Below, piece after piece: positions 7,213 through 15,312 of a stretch of 20,092 nt of DNA. Location: the NCBI GenBank assembly GCA_902795255.1, contig CADBKS010000030.1:1-20092 (forward strand), in the 5' to 3' direction. The position numbers and the translations under genes are program-made. The notes beneath the pieces were generated by a model that was not told the DNA's origin, did not search any database, and worked only from the letters and a program-made list of their open reading frames with translations. Positions within the stretch are counted from its first letter, which is position 1. The number at the start of each line of letters is the position of its first letter. The stretch comes from an uncultured Chloroflexota bacterium. Lineage in GTDB: Bacteria > Chloroflexota > Anaerolineae > Anaerolineales > Anaerolineaceae.

Positions 7213-8064
7213 ATGCTGATATTGCAGAACGTACAGAAAAAATACCCCGGATTCACCCTGAACGCTGATCTTCAGGTCCGTCCGGGCAGTATAACCGGAC
7301 TGATCGGCCAGAACGGAGCCGGCAAAAGCACCCTTTTCAAGACCGTACTCGGCCTGGTCCATCCGGACGGAGGAGAGATCCGCATTCTCGGAAAACCGCA
7401 GAAAGACTTCACCGAACGGGACCGGCAGCAGCTCGGCGTCGTCCTGGCAGATGCCGGATTCTCCGGATACCTGACCGTCAGCGACGTCTGCGCTATCCTG
7501 AAACAGATGTACCCCGCATTTGACGAAACCGGCTTCCGCGCGAACTGCAAAAAATTCGGGCTGAAGGAAAACCGGCAGATCCGCGAATTCTCGACCGGGA
7601 TGAAAGCGAAACTCAAAGTGCTCTCTGTTCTCTCACACGGCGCCAGACTCCTGATCCTCGACGAACCTACCGCGGGTCTGGACGTCATCGCCCGGGATGA
7701 TATTCTCGATCTGCTCCGTGAATATATGGAAGAAGACGAAGACCGCGCGATTCTGATATCCTCTCATATTTCAACAGACCTCGAAACCCTCTGCGATGAC
7801 TTCTACATGATCCACGAAGGAGAGATCATCCTGCACGAGGAAACAGACCGGCTGCTTTCGGATTACGCCATCATCAAACTCAGTGAAGAAGATTACGCCG
7901 GGATCAGCAGACAGCATCTGCTGAAGCTCAGAAAAGAAGCCTATGGCTTCAGCTGCCTGACAGATGACCGGCGGTTCTATCTCGAACATTATCCGAATAT
8001 CACCGTCGAAAAAAGCGGGATCGATGAACTGATCCAGATGATGATCAAAGGGAGGAACTTATGA
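7213..8064 (+). CDS. ABC transporter ATP-binding protein
   Basis: The nucleotide-binding subunit of an exporter, working with the membrane protein encoded just downstream. In the 283-residue protein Walker A is GQNGAGKST (32-40), the signature is the variant FSTGMK (126-131), Walker B is LLILDEP (146-152), followed by TAGLD, and the switch histidine is H185 in SSHIS. About 80 residues after the nucleotide-binding domain form a C-terminal extension seen in BcrA/YtrB-like ATPases. It follows the GntR gene by three bases, and its TGA overlaps the permease start (ATGA), so the three genes form one translationally linked unit. The substrate cannot be read from sequence. Antibiotic or peptide export is the usual role for this gene arrangement. 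Confidence 0.93.
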   Translation: MLILQNVQKKYPGFTLNADLQVRPGSITGLIGQNGAGKSTLFKTVLGLVHPDGGEIRILGKPQKDFTERDRQQLGVVLADAGFSGYLTVSDVCAILKQMYPAFDETGFRANCKKFGLKENRQIREFSTGMKAKLKVLSVLSHGARLLILDEPTAGLDVIARDDILDLLREYMEEDEDRAILISSHISTDLETLCDDFYMIHEGEIILHEETDRLLSDYAIIKLSEEDYAGISRQHLLKLRKEAYGFSCLTDDRRFYLEHYPNITVEKSGIDELIQMMIKGRNL

Positions 8065-8711
8065 AAGGCCTGCTGCTCAAAGATATGCTGATCCTTAAAA
8101 ATCAGAAAAAAACCATGCTCATGATCGTCATACTCGGGATCGCACTGTCCCTCACCATGCAGATCACATCGGTCATAGTCTATTTCATGATGCTCGGATG
8201 CATGCTCGCGCTCGGCACCTTTGCCTATGACGAAATGGACAACGGGTACAGTTTTCTCTTCACCCTGCCGGTTTCCCGAAAGACCTATGTCCGCGAAAAA
8301 TACCTCTTCATGATCACCTGGGTGCTCATTTGTGCCGTCTTCGGGATCATCTGCTGCGGGATCCTGGTCCTGACCGGGCTCGGAAAACTCGAAAACGGCT
8401 GGAGCGACATTCCCGAATATACGCTTTCGATGCTTACCGTGATCCTCCTGATCATCGCCGTAAGCATTCCGCTGCGCGTGAAATTCGGCAGCGAAAGGTC
8501 CCGGATCGTCATCTACATCATCGTCGGTGCCGGACTGCTGCTCGGCGTCATCACATCCAGGATCGCCGGCCCAGCCGCGGAATCAGCCAAAGCCCTGATC
8601 GCAGGCCTCGACCCCGCAAAGGTCATTCCGATCCTCGCCGCCGTTTCCGTGATCCTGCTCCTGATCTCCGAACAGATCACCCAAAAGATCATCGCCAAAA
8701 AGGAATTCTGA
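8061..8711 (+). CDS. ABC-2 type transporter permease
   Basis: The membrane subunit for the preceding ATPase. The 216-residue protein has about six hydrophobic segments, roughly at 18-36, 40-58, 85-110, 125-145, 150-168 and 190-208. The motif LFTLPVSRKTYVREKYL (near 72-88), between the second and third segments, is typical of the small ABC-2 permeases found with YtrA-type regulators. The start overlaps the ATPase stop by four bases. With only one permease gene, the transporter would be a homodimer, or a partner gene lies elsewhere. No T-tract terminator follows; a 64-bp perfect palindrome beginning 21 bases after the stop is the first structure downstream and may stop or stabilise the transcript. 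Confidence 0.88.
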   Translation: MKGLLLKDMLILKNQKKTMLMIVILGIALSLTMQITSVIVYFMMLGCMLALGTFAYDEMDNGYSFLFTLPVSRKTYVREKYLFMITWVLICAVFGIICCGILVLTGLGKLENGWSDIPEYTLSMLTVILLIIAVSIPLRVKFGSERSRIVIYIIVGAGLLLGVITSRIAGPAAESAKALIAGLDPAKVIPILAAVSVILLLISEQITQKIIAKKEF

Positions 8712-8731
8712 CCCGACCTGACAGCGTAAGT

Positions 8732-8795
8732 GTGACAATGGGGACGGTTCTGTTTGACACAAATTTGTGTCAAACAGAACCGTCCCCATTGTCAC
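8732..8795. repeat. 64-bp perfect palindrome, REP-like element
   Basis: Two 32-base arms are exact reverse complements with no loop (centre between 8763 and 8764). Each arm holds the 16-mer GGGGACGGTTCTGTTT in opposite orientation. The same 16-mer recurs at 9596-9611 on the other side of the transposase gene, identifying both as REP-like targets of that enzyme. It can form a cruciform or a very stable RNA hairpin and lies 12 bases from the transposase stop codon. Confidence 0.9.
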
Positions 8796-8807
8796 GCATT
8801 CTGCGTT

Positions 8808-9551
8808 CTATGCCCGTTGGATCACACCTCTGTTGATTCCGGTCAGGCGTTCGATCTGCCGTATCGTAAGGCCTTTCTCCTTCAGCAAGCGCAGTGCCGC
8901 ATCTCTGTTTTCATGAGTTTGACGCTGCAGCATGGTGCCGCTTTCCAAGTTTAATTCTTTCCGGATCACTGAACGCGCCCAATCATCGTCCTGACGGCGG
9001 TCGCGCTGTTCGTATTCCATACAGTTATCTTCATTTTTGGCTGCGATATAGTCTGCGTACACGTTCCATGATTCAAAAAACATCCGGTAAACGCGAGGAT
9101 CCACAAAAGCTCCGGGGTTGGAATAGGCTTTATAGCTGCTCCATCGATACTCCGCAGCGGAGCAAATGCCCGCTTTTGCCGGATTGTTCAGAATATAGCG
9201 GAACACGGTCAGCAGATAGTCCTCGCTTTCGATGGGTTCGCTTTTGTAACGATCCTGGTACAGGTGTCCGCTGCGGTCATATTTGGTGTTGTAATAGCGC
9301 GCGTAACTGACACCAGTCTTTTTCATGAAAAGCGGGACATTGTCTTCCTGATCAAAGGCCAGCAGATGTACATGGTTTTCCATCAGGCAGTATGCGCAGA
9401 CTTTCACATTTGTTTCAGCGCTGTATTTTTTGAGCAAAGAAAGATAAACCAGATGATCCTGCTCATCTTCAAAAAGGATCTGACGTCCGTTTCCGCGGAC
9501 GATCAGGTGCATATAACCGGATCCGCTTTGTTTTCGTGCTGTTCTTGTCAT
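8808..9551 (-). CDS. REP-associated tyrosine transposase (RAYT)
   Basis: A single-strand DNA nuclease and transferase of the HUH (Y1/IS200-like) superfamily, which acts on REP hairpins. The start chosen is the ATG at 9551, with AGGA nine bases upstream; a TTG two codons earlier has no proper spacing. The resulting protein has 247 residues. HLIVRGNGRQ opens the domain, the HUH motif is H60-V-H62 in CLMENHVHLL, and the likely nucleophile is Y119 in RYILNNPAKAG, followed by YRWSSY. A C-terminal extension to residue 247 carries a probable helix-turn-helix (TIRQIERLTGINRGVIQRA), as in larger family members. The catalytic residues are intact, so it may be active. It is bounded by REP-like elements and separated from tldE by a terminator-like hairpin. 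Confidence 0.92.
   Translation of the reverse strand: MTRTARKQSGSGYMHLIVRGNGRQILFEDEQDHLVYLSLLKKYSAETNVKVCAYCLMENHVHLLAFDQEDNVPLFMKKTGVSYARYYNTKYDRSGHLYQDRYKSEPIESEDYLLTVFRYILNNPAKAGICSAAEYRWSSYKAYSNPGAFVDPRVYRMFFESWNVYADYIAAKNEDNCMEYEQRDRRQDDDWARSVIRKELNLESGTMLQRQTHENRDAALRLLKEKGLTIRQIERLTGINRGVIQRA
8808..9551 (-). mobile_element. RAYT flanked by REP-like repeats (REPtron-like unit)
   Basis: The transposase gene is the only gene between two copies of AAACAGAACCGTCCCC (8772-8787 and 9596-9611), each part of a hairpin. No target-site duplication or classical terminal inverted repeat was seen, as expected for REP systems, in which the transposase is domesticated or mobilises the repeats rather than itself. 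Confidence 0.7.
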
Positions 9552-9573
9552 CGTCAACCATCCTGTCTTGATG

Positions 9574-9612
9574 AAAAAAGGGGACGGTTCCGAATAAACA
9601 GAACCGTCCCCT
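9574..9612 (-). terminator. REP-like hairpin acting as tldE terminator
   Basis: A 12-bp stem pairs 9579-9590 with 9601-9612 across a 10-base loop. On the minus strand it begins seven bases after the tldE stop and is followed by a run of T (9574-9579, including one T within the stem). It thus has the form of an intrinsic terminator while carrying the same repeat core as the large palindrome. Confidence 0.8.
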
Positions 9613-9618
9613 GCTGAC

Positions 9619-10920
9619 TTATTTTCCGGAGATGGTGACGCCGTCGAAGGCTATGTAGGGCAGGGAAACGCTGCCGTCTTTGAGAAGGTCGCTGCTGATA
9701 TCGCGGATGCTGTTGAGCATGTCGGGAACACAGCCGCTGATCATGGTTTCGGCAAGGGCTCCGGTGATCTTTCCGTCTTCGATGAGGAAGCTGTTCTTGG
9801 CCACGCCGGAGAATTCACCGCTCGGCGCGGGTTCTCCGCCGGAGAACCGCATCACCAGTACGCCCCGGCTGATCCCGCGGATGATCTCCTCCAGGGTTTT
9901 TTCCCCCGCGGGAACAAAGAGGTTCCAGGAGTTGTTGGGCGCGCGCTTGCCGCCGGTCCTGTTGGCGGCATACTGGCTGAGCGCGAAGCTGTTCAGCGTT
10001 CCGTCCCGGATCAGGTCGTAATCTTCTGCAGGGTATCCTTCACCGGTAATGTTGGTGCCGATGACTACGTCTTCCGAATGCGGGCAGAGGGAAAGGGTGA
10101 AGCGCTCGTCAGCGACTTTGATGCCGAGTTTATCCTTCCAGATGCTGGTGCCTTCGATCAGGCTGCTGTCGGATACGAAATTGTCGAGAATGGTGCCCAG
10201 GACGATTTCCGTCAGTGCGGGCGGAGCGAGCAGTACGGTCCCGGTGAATTTTCCGCTCAGCGGCCGGGTATCCAGCTGTTTTTCAATTTCGGACAGTTCC
10301 CGTTCGATGAGTGCGCATTCGATCACCGGCCGGTCCAGATCTTTCAGGGTAACGTCGCTGCCATAGAAGGAGGATGATTTTTCTCCTTCATGAGCGGAAT
10401 ACATCAGGGAGAAGTTATACGCACCGGCTGTCGTTCGGTAACAGATGCCGTTCGTATTCATAAAGACACTGCGGTAGGCATCATGTTCCGTGATCATCTG
10501 CTCCATCAGGATCTTCGGGTGGCGGGTCCTGATATCTTCGAGCAGTTCTTTTGTGCGGCTGAAGAGCGCTTCGGTATCGCATTCCGGCTGACCAACAATG
10601 AAGCTTTTTTCGACCGGTTCATCGGCGAACTGCCAGGCCGGATCGGGTTCGGCGCTTTCGCAGGCAGCAATGCAGTCGGCGACAACACCGCGGATTGCTT
10701 CTTCGTCAAAACGGTTCACATGCACGGAGCCTTTTCGCTGATCTTTCAGGACCGTGACGGAAACATCGCGGTCAAACAGTGTCCGCATCAGTGAGAACCG
10801 GCCGCCATCCACATTGAATTCACGTTTCTCGCTCTCGCGGACAACGCAGTGGGCATAATCGGCGCCGGCGGTTTTAGCTTCAGCGAGTACTTTTTCAGCA
10901 ATTTTAATCAGTTGTTCCAT
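9619..10920 (-). CDS. tldE: TldE/PmbA-type protease subunit
   Basis: The non-catalytic partner of the TldD/TldE metalloprotease. In studied bacteria this heterodimer degrades unfolded peptides and matures or destroys modified peptides such as microcin B17. The 433 residues match the family length. Characteristic stretches are near residues 260-275 (FVSDSSLIEGTSIWKDKLG), the YAANRTGGKRAPNN region, and the C-terminal GxSGxxPDMLNSI-like segment (MISGCVPDMLNSIRDIS). It lacks the HExxxH motif, as expected for this subunit. The start lies one base after the tldD stop (TGAGATG) with GGAGGT inside tldD, so the two are made together. No ribosomal peptide or tailoring enzyme is seen nearby, so a general peptide-clearing role is the simplest reading. 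Confidence 0.93.
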   Translation of the reverse strand: MEQLIKIAEKVLAEAKTAGADYAHCVVRESEKREFNVDGGRFSLMRTLFDRDVSVTVLKDQRKGSVHVNRFDEEAIRGVVADCIAACESAEPDPAWQFADEPVEKSFIVGQPECDTEALFSRTKELLEDIRTRHPKILMEQMITEHDAYRSVFMNTNGICYRTTAGAYNFSLMYSAHEGEKSSSFYGSDVTLKDLDRPVIECALIERELSEIEKQLDTRPLSGKFTGTVLLAPPALTEIVLGTILDNFVSDSSLIEGTSIWKDKLGIKVADERFTLSLCPHSEDVVIGTNITGEGYPAEDYDLIRDGTLNSFALSQYAANRTGGKRAPNNSWNLFVPAGEKTLEEIIRGISRGVLVMRFSGGEPAPSGEFSGVAKNSFLIEDGKITGALAETMISGCVPDMLNSIRDISSDLLKDGSVSLPYIAFDGVTISGK

Positions 10921-10921
10921 C

Positions 10922-12307
10922 TCAGCGACCTCCGATCATAACTTTGCAGCGCAGTGCCGGGCCGCCCATTCCGACGGGCATCGGCTGTTTTTTCCCGCAG
11001 AACCCGGAACTGGCCCAGATCACCGTATCCCCTACCATATCGACGGTTTTCAGCATGTCAAATGCGACGCCTGAAATGGTGGTATCCAGCAAAGCTCTGC
11101 CCAGTTTTCCGTTTTTGATCTCGTACCCCATCGTGACGCCGAACATAAACTCACCGGTGGTATCCGCCTGGCCGTTATTGGAATCGACCAGGTAGTAACC
11201 GTCGTCAATGGAGGCGATCATATCTTCCAGTGTATCGGTGCCCGGATGGACAGCGGTGTTGCGCATGCGGATCAGCGGCTCATCGGAGAAAAGCCAGGCA
11301 CGGGCATTCCCGCGGGGTTCCATGCCGAAGTGCTGCGCGCTTTCCCGGCTGTTCATGTACCCGGTCAGGATGCCGTTTTCGATCAGTACAACATCTTCTG
11401 CCTTTGTACCTTCGTCATCAACGAAAACCGGCAGGGGGCAGCGTTCGCCGAACGCGGTGTTGGCGAAATCGGTAAGTGTCACTTTTTCACTGGCGACCTG
11501 TTTATTCAGGCAGTGGGCGGCAACGGATCCGCCGAGGACCAGATCCGCTTCCACGGTATGTCCGACGGCTTCATGGGAAAGCATCCCCGTCATCATCCCG
11601 CCGAGGATCACGGTTTTTACGCCGGCATCGGCATAAACGCCGTTCTTTTTCTGCATCAGCTGTTCATAAAGCGCGTCGATTTTCGGATACAGCAGGGCGG
11701 GATCGGTAAAGTTCAGGTCAAAAGTTCCTTCGCCGCCGAATGCTTTGAACAGTTCGACCGGCTGGCCGGAAGGGGTCTCGGCAGTCAGAAAGACATAACA
11801 GTAGGAACGGGGCAGAATGGTGTGTGCGTCCATTCCGTCGGATGTGATCAGGAGTTTTTCCATGGAGTCTTCCGTCGCGACGACCGCGCGGCTGACCAGA
11901 TCCGGATAATGTTCGGCGATATAAGCATCCAGCGCTTTGGAGTAGTCGATATAAGCCCGCTGGGCGGGATCATGGATCCCTTCGCTGATTTTATAACTGC
12001 CGCGGTCCAAAACGGGAAGGGCCGGTTTTCCGAGTCCGGCATGTTTGTCCATAAACGCAGCGTTTTCCGACGCGGCGCGCAGAACTTTTTTTGCGGCTTC
12101 CGTGGTGAATTCGGCCATGGACGAAAAACCGTACGTCCCGTTCCGATAGACCCGGGCGGATACACCGGAAATATCCGAACGCGCGTTGGTCACCACATTC
12201 CCGGAAAGCAGGGAAGTACGCCTGCTGCGGTTGAGCTGTCCGCGCAGTTCGGTATGGGCACCGGGATCAAAAAAAGCTTTCCCGGCTGAAAGCACATCAT
12301 TCAGCAT
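10922..12307 (-). CDS. tldD: TldD-type zinc metalloprotease subunit
   Basis: The catalytic half of the TldD/TldE protease, which cleaves unfolded peptides threaded through the heterodimer. The 461-residue protein carries the zinc site H245-E246-xxx-H250 (HEAVGH, followed by TVEADLVLGG) and a C-terminal cysteine, C454 in ALRCKVMIGG, at the position of the third zinc ligand in the family. Other family features are the GYMNSRESAQHFG segment and the C-terminal CGKKQPMPVGMGGP. A strong AGGAGGT lies eight bases before the ATG. tldE follows after one base. An intrinsic terminator for the upstream operon lies 30 bases before the start, so tldD probably has its own promoter or depends on read-through; no clear promoter is visible in the short gap. 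Confidence 0.95.
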   Translation of the reverse strand: MLNDVLSAGKAFFDPGAHTELRGQLNRSRRTSLLSGNVVTNARSDISGVSARVYRNGTYGFSSMAEFTTEAAKKVLRAASENAAFMDKHAGLGKPALPVLDRGSYKISEGIHDPAQRAYIDYSKALDAYIAEHYPDLVSRAVVATEDSMEKLLITSDGMDAHTILPRSYCYVFLTAETPSGQPVELFKAFGGEGTFDLNFTDPALLYPKIDALYEQLMQKKNGVYADAGVKTVILGGMMTGMLSHEAVGHTVEADLVLGGSVAAHCLNKQVASEKVTLTDFANTAFGERCPLPVFVDDEGTKAEDVVLIENGILTGYMNSRESAQHFGMEPRGNARAWLFSDEPLIRMRNTAVHPGTDTLEDMIASIDDGYYLVDSNNGQADTTGEFMFGVTMGYEIKNGKLGRALLDTTISGVAFDMLKTVDMVGDTVIWASSGFCGKKQPMPVGMGGPALRCKVMIGGR

Positions 12308-12336
12308 AAGTATTTACCTCCTGATAATTATTTCGT

Positions 12337-12383
12337 AAAAACGGGCTCCTGCAGGGCGTACATCCCAACCCGGCAGGAGCCCG
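12337..12383 (-). terminator. Terminator of the RNA-modification operon
   Basis: A perfect 11-bp stem pairs 12342-12352 with 12373-12383 across a 20-base loop. On the minus strand it is followed by TTTTTACG. It lies 27 bases downstream of the NBR1-Ig lipoprotein gene and separates that operon from tldDE. Confidence 0.82.
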
Positions 12384-12410
12384 ATATGATCAAAGTCCGG
12401 CAAGGCTGAT

Positions 12411-12893
12411 TTATTCAACAACAATACTGACGACCAGCGATTCCCCGAAGAAGCGGTTATCCGAACCGAAAAGCTTCCATTCGGAACGGTATTCCCCCTT
12501 TTCTTCCGGAGCGGTCAGTTCGACCGTGATCTTTCCCTTGGACCCGACCGGGATCCGCGGGATATCAACATAATCCGGAGCCCCCATCTGATCTCCGGAG
12601 ATGAAATAAAGATGGTAGCCTTCGCCCCAGACACAATCGCCGTAGTTGATGACTTCCCATTCCTTCATGAATTTGGTCCCGGGTGCGACAACGGTCCCGT
12701 CCTCATAGTTCACGTCCTCGACGTAACCCACAATGTTATTGCAGGCAGGGGGCTGTGTCGGTGCGGGAAGGGTCGCGGCCGAACGGGTGGGGAGATAGAT
12801 CTCCACGGTCGCGGTCGGTTTCCCACTCTGCTGAATCAGTCCACATCCGGAAAGAAGCAGGAGCAGTATAAAGAGGATCAGCGTTTTTTTCAT
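12411..12893 (-). CDS. Lipoprotein with NBR1-type Ig-like domain
   Basis: A predicted lipoprotein anchored on the outside of the cell membrane. The 160-residue protein has a signal peptide of about 16 residues ending in the lipobox LSGC (C17). A Pro/Thr-rich linker follows (to about residue 50), then a single Ig-like domain at 51-160 of the kind named after NBR1. The domain shows FMKEWEVINYGDCVW (75-89), YHLYFISGDQMGAP and EYRSEWKLF. C51 and C87 are placed to form a disulphide. Such domains are adhesive or binding modules common in Anaerolineae surface proteins; the ligand is unknown. GAGGG lies upstream of the ATG. The gene follows rsmF by 47 bases and is the last of the operon, though a TATAAT in that gap could give it separate expression. 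Confidence 0.8.
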   Translation of the reverse strand: MKKTLILFILLLLLSGCGLIQQSGKPTATVEIYLPTRSAATLPAPTQPPACNNIVGYVEDVNYEDGTVVAPGTKFMKEWEVINYGDCVWGEGYHLYFISGDQMGAPDYVDIPRIPVGSKGKITVELTAPEEKGEYRSEWKLFGSDNRFFGESLVVSIVVE

Positions 12894-12928
12894 ATTCTCA
12901 CCCTCAGCACATTGATATCCGTACCAAT

Positions 12929-12934
12929 ATTATA
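12929..12934 (-). promoter_or_regulatory. Possible internal promoter -10 box
   Basis: TATAAT on the minus strand lies 35 bases before the lipoprotein start, in the gap after rsmF. The -35 zone is poor, so this is a weak candidate for separate expression of the last gene. Confidence 0.3.
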
Positions 12935-12940
12935 AGGCCG

Positions 12941-14437
12941 TTATTTACTGAAGTTCCGGATCCGTTCTCCGCTTACTTTCCCGCAGCCGAGGAATACGCC
13001 GCTCTGATCGAGGATTATAACGACAGCCCCCTTGGGCAGGGAGCCGATCTCCGGGCGGATATCACCGCCGCTGAGCCATTCCCGCTGCTGCGCTTCATCC
13101 GGAACGATGCGGATCCCTTCCGTCCGGCTGAAGAACCGGCAGATCCAGTCATTATCGGGAACCGGTCCTCCGGAAGTCCGGTAAGCCATCCGCATCCCGA
13201 CGGATTTGCTCGGCAGGGAGGAAAAGGTCTGAATATAACGCTCCGGGAGCATCCAGTATTCTTCACCGCGCCTGCAGATCACCGCATCCTGTTCCTCGCA
13301 AATTGAATCCAGGGAAAGACCAAAGCTATCGGTCAGCCAGGCAGCCAGTTCCGCGTATTCCGCGGAAGTGACTTTACTGAAGCTGCTTTTATCCCAGGAA
13401 CGGCAGGGGACTGAAGACGGATCAGCGCTTTCCTCAGGCGTGAATGCATCCGTTTTTTCCAGCAGACAGGCAAAAAAACCGGCCGTCTGATAACGATGGG
13501 GCCACAGGCGGACCGCTCCGCGCAGGGAAGGATCAAAATCGTTTCCGTACGCCGCGGTCAGACCCGGCGCCGGCCACGGGATCCGTACAGCGGCATCCGC
13601 CACTTTCACTTTTCCGGGGAAGGTTTTCAGGATCCGGTCAACGACCGCTTCATCCTCATCCGGAGAAAGCGTACAGGTAGAATATACGGCCTGCCCGCCC
13701 GGACGCAGTGCCCGCAGTGCGGAACACAGCAGCGCGGTCTGACGCTGGGCCAGAGCTTTTTCCTCCCGCTCCGTGATCGGACGCATCGGATGGGAATCCA
13801 GCGAAACAAGGCTCTGCATGGAGCAGGGAGCGTCCAGCAGGACCAGATCAAAAGTGTTCGGGAACCAGTCACCGTAGCTTTCGCCGGGGAACTGCGTGAC
13901 CGCGTGGCCGATGCTTCCCCAGTTTTTCAGTACGGTTTTCAGCGCGGGAATGCGGGAAGCACTGGAGTCATTCGCGAGAACCAGCCCGCTGTCCATGCTT
14001 CTTGCGACCAGGTGGGTGGTTTTCCCGCCGGGAGAGGCAGCAAGATCCAGGATCAGGGGGGCATCTTTCAGCCTTTCCGGATCATAAAGCATGACCGGCA
14101 TCATTGACGCGCTGTCCTGAATATAATAATGCCCCATGCGGTGCTCGGATGTCATGCTCGGCGCGGTCAGCGCGGAACGGACGCGGACGGCTTCCGGACA
14201 GAACGAGATCGGTTCCGTCTCCCATCCGTAGCGTTCGGACATCCGGCCCAGAGAATCCGCGTCTGTCTTGAGCGGGTTGAGCCGGAAGGCCTGGAGCAGA
14301 GGCCTGGTCAGGCTTTCTTCCAGTGCGGGGAGTTCCGCTTCCGGTACGAGCGGGCGGTATTTCTCCCAGGCGGATTCAAAAGCATCCCGGCGCGGGGTCT
14401 CACTGATGATTCTGCTGCTGTTTTTCTTCTTGCTCAT
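12941..14437 (-). CDS. rsmF: RsmF-like 16S rRNA m5C methyltransferase
   Basis: An S-adenosylmethionine-dependent RNA cytosine-5 methyltransferase of the RsmB/RsmF (NSUN) family. E. coli RsmF methylates C1407 of 16S rRNA in the decoding site. In the 498-residue protein the SAM loop is LDLAASPGGKT (130-140), followed by DAPCS with C205 and YSTCTLSPDEDE with the catalytic nucleophile C255. The two-cysteine arrangement is intact. HYYIQDSASMMP (103-114) precedes the SAM loop, as usual. About 200 residues after the catalytic domain match the RsmF type rather than the shorter RsmB core. The start overlaps the stop of the preceding Rmt-family gene by four bases, so expression is coupled. The exact target (C1407 or another cytosine) is inferred from family and length. 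Confidence 0.88.
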   Translation of the reverse strand: MSKKKNSSRIISETPRRDAFESAWEKYRPLVPEAELPALEESLTRPLLQAFRLNPLKTDADSLGRMSERYGWETEPISFCPEAVRVRSALTAPSMTSEHRMGHYYIQDSASMMPVMLYDPERLKDAPLILDLAASPGGKTTHLVARSMDSGLVLANDSSASRIPALKTVLKNWGSIGHAVTQFPGESYGDWFPNTFDLVLLDAPCSMQSLVSLDSHPMRPITEREEKALAQRQTALLCSALRALRPGGQAVYSTCTLSPDEDEAVVDRILKTFPGKVKVADAAVRIPWPAPGLTAAYGNDFDPSLRGAVRLWPHRYQTAGFFACLLEKTDAFTPEESADPSSVPCRSWDKSSFSKVTSAEYAELAAWLTDSFGLSLDSICEEQDAVICRRGEEYWMLPERYIQTFSSLPSKSVGMRMAYRTSGGPVPDNDWICRFFSRTEGIRIVPDEAQQREWLSGGDIRPEIGSLPKGAVVIILDQSGVFLGCGKVSGERIRNFSK

Positions 14438-15255
14438 AAAGTCTGTTTCCGAATAATGAAGATCATCTCTCCGGCGATTTCCGTTTCTTCGACCTGCCAG
14501 CCCAGGCCTTCGATATTTTTTTCGACCAGGCCGCGCTGCCGGTCCCGCATCTGATGCTGTCCGGTCAGATTTTCCGCGGGAAGCGTCACGACGATCGTTT
14601 TCACCGGCAGGCTGATCCAGAAATTGCGGTTGCAGCCTTTTTTCCGGGACTCGAAGCGGTGCGCTTCCTTAAAGAAAAATGCTGTATCGGCCGGGACGTC
14701 CGGCGGTTCGAGCAGGATATCGCGCACTTCCGCAAGCTCCGCCATTCCGCACGCGCGGAAAAAACTGTTGATCAGACGGACCCGCGGGGAATGCAGGTCA
14801 TAGGCATGGTAGGCCGTTTCTTTCGGCAGCCCCATCCACGGGAAAGCAAAGGGATTAAAAGCACAGGCGGTATCCAGGATGCTCCGCGGTGTACCGATGC
14901 GGTCAAAGATCGTACGGTAAAAAAGCTCCATATTCGGGATACGCTCCCTGGAAGAGGTGTGGACGGACAGAATCCCCAGGCACCACTCCCTGAGCGCATC
15001 TTCTCCGCGGGAGGCCGCTTCAGCCAGCCGTTTTTCCTCAAGATCATAGTCCGGATCACCGAGATAAGGCGCAATGATCTGATGGAGCTTTTCCCGCATT
15101 GCCTTCTCCGTGTCTTTCACGGACCTGCCGGCCGCGGCTTCCTGACGGATCAGATCAGCGACCGTCTCCGCAGGCAGATCCATGGCGGCATATTTCCGCG
15201 AACGCAGCACGCGTTCGCTCATCTCCCGGATATCTTCTTCCGTCAGTGTCCTCAT
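14434..15255 (-). CDS. Rmt/FmrO-family rRNA methyltransferase, divergent copy
   Basis: The second of two tandem relatives of the 16S rRNA m7G1405 methyltransferases (Rmt, ArmA, FmrO, Sgm), known for high-level aminoglycoside resistance. In the 273-residue protein the N-terminal helical region with RKYAAM and KLHQI (to residue 60) matches the family's ribosome-binding domain. HTSSRER at 99-105 corresponds to the family H.STRER motif. The SAM-binding loop reads DTACAFNPF (128-136) where the family has D.ACGLNP, so the glycine is lost. The late segment reads LPAENLTGQHQM (225-236) instead of FP..SLGGR.KGM. These changes suggest altered specificity, weak SAM binding or a structural partner role. 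AGGA lies eight bases before the ATG; 57 bases separate it from the other copy, and rsmF overlaps its end. Confidence 0.78.
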   Translation of the reverse strand: MRTLTEEDIREMSERVLRSRKYAAMDLPAETVADLIRQEAAAGRSVKDTEKAMREKLHQIIAPYLGDPDYDLEEKRLAEAASRGEDALREWCLGILSVHTSSRERIPNMELFYRTIFDRIGTPRSILDTACAFNPFAFPWMGLPKETAYHAYDLHSPRVRLINSFFRACGMAELAEVRDILLEPPDVPADTAFFFKEAHRFESRKKGCNRNFWISLPVKTIVVTLPAENLTGQHQMRDRQRGLVEKNIEGLGWQVEETEIAGEMIFIIRKQTL

Positions 15256-15312
15256 CGAACCGGTCCTGCCCTCCGCACCCCGTTTTTCAGCACAGCGGTG
15301 CCGAACCCGGGC

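Noticed and set aside
12308..12410. Terminator hairpin assigned to the plus strand
   Set aside because: The T-run is only on the minus-strand side; no plus-strand gene ends there.
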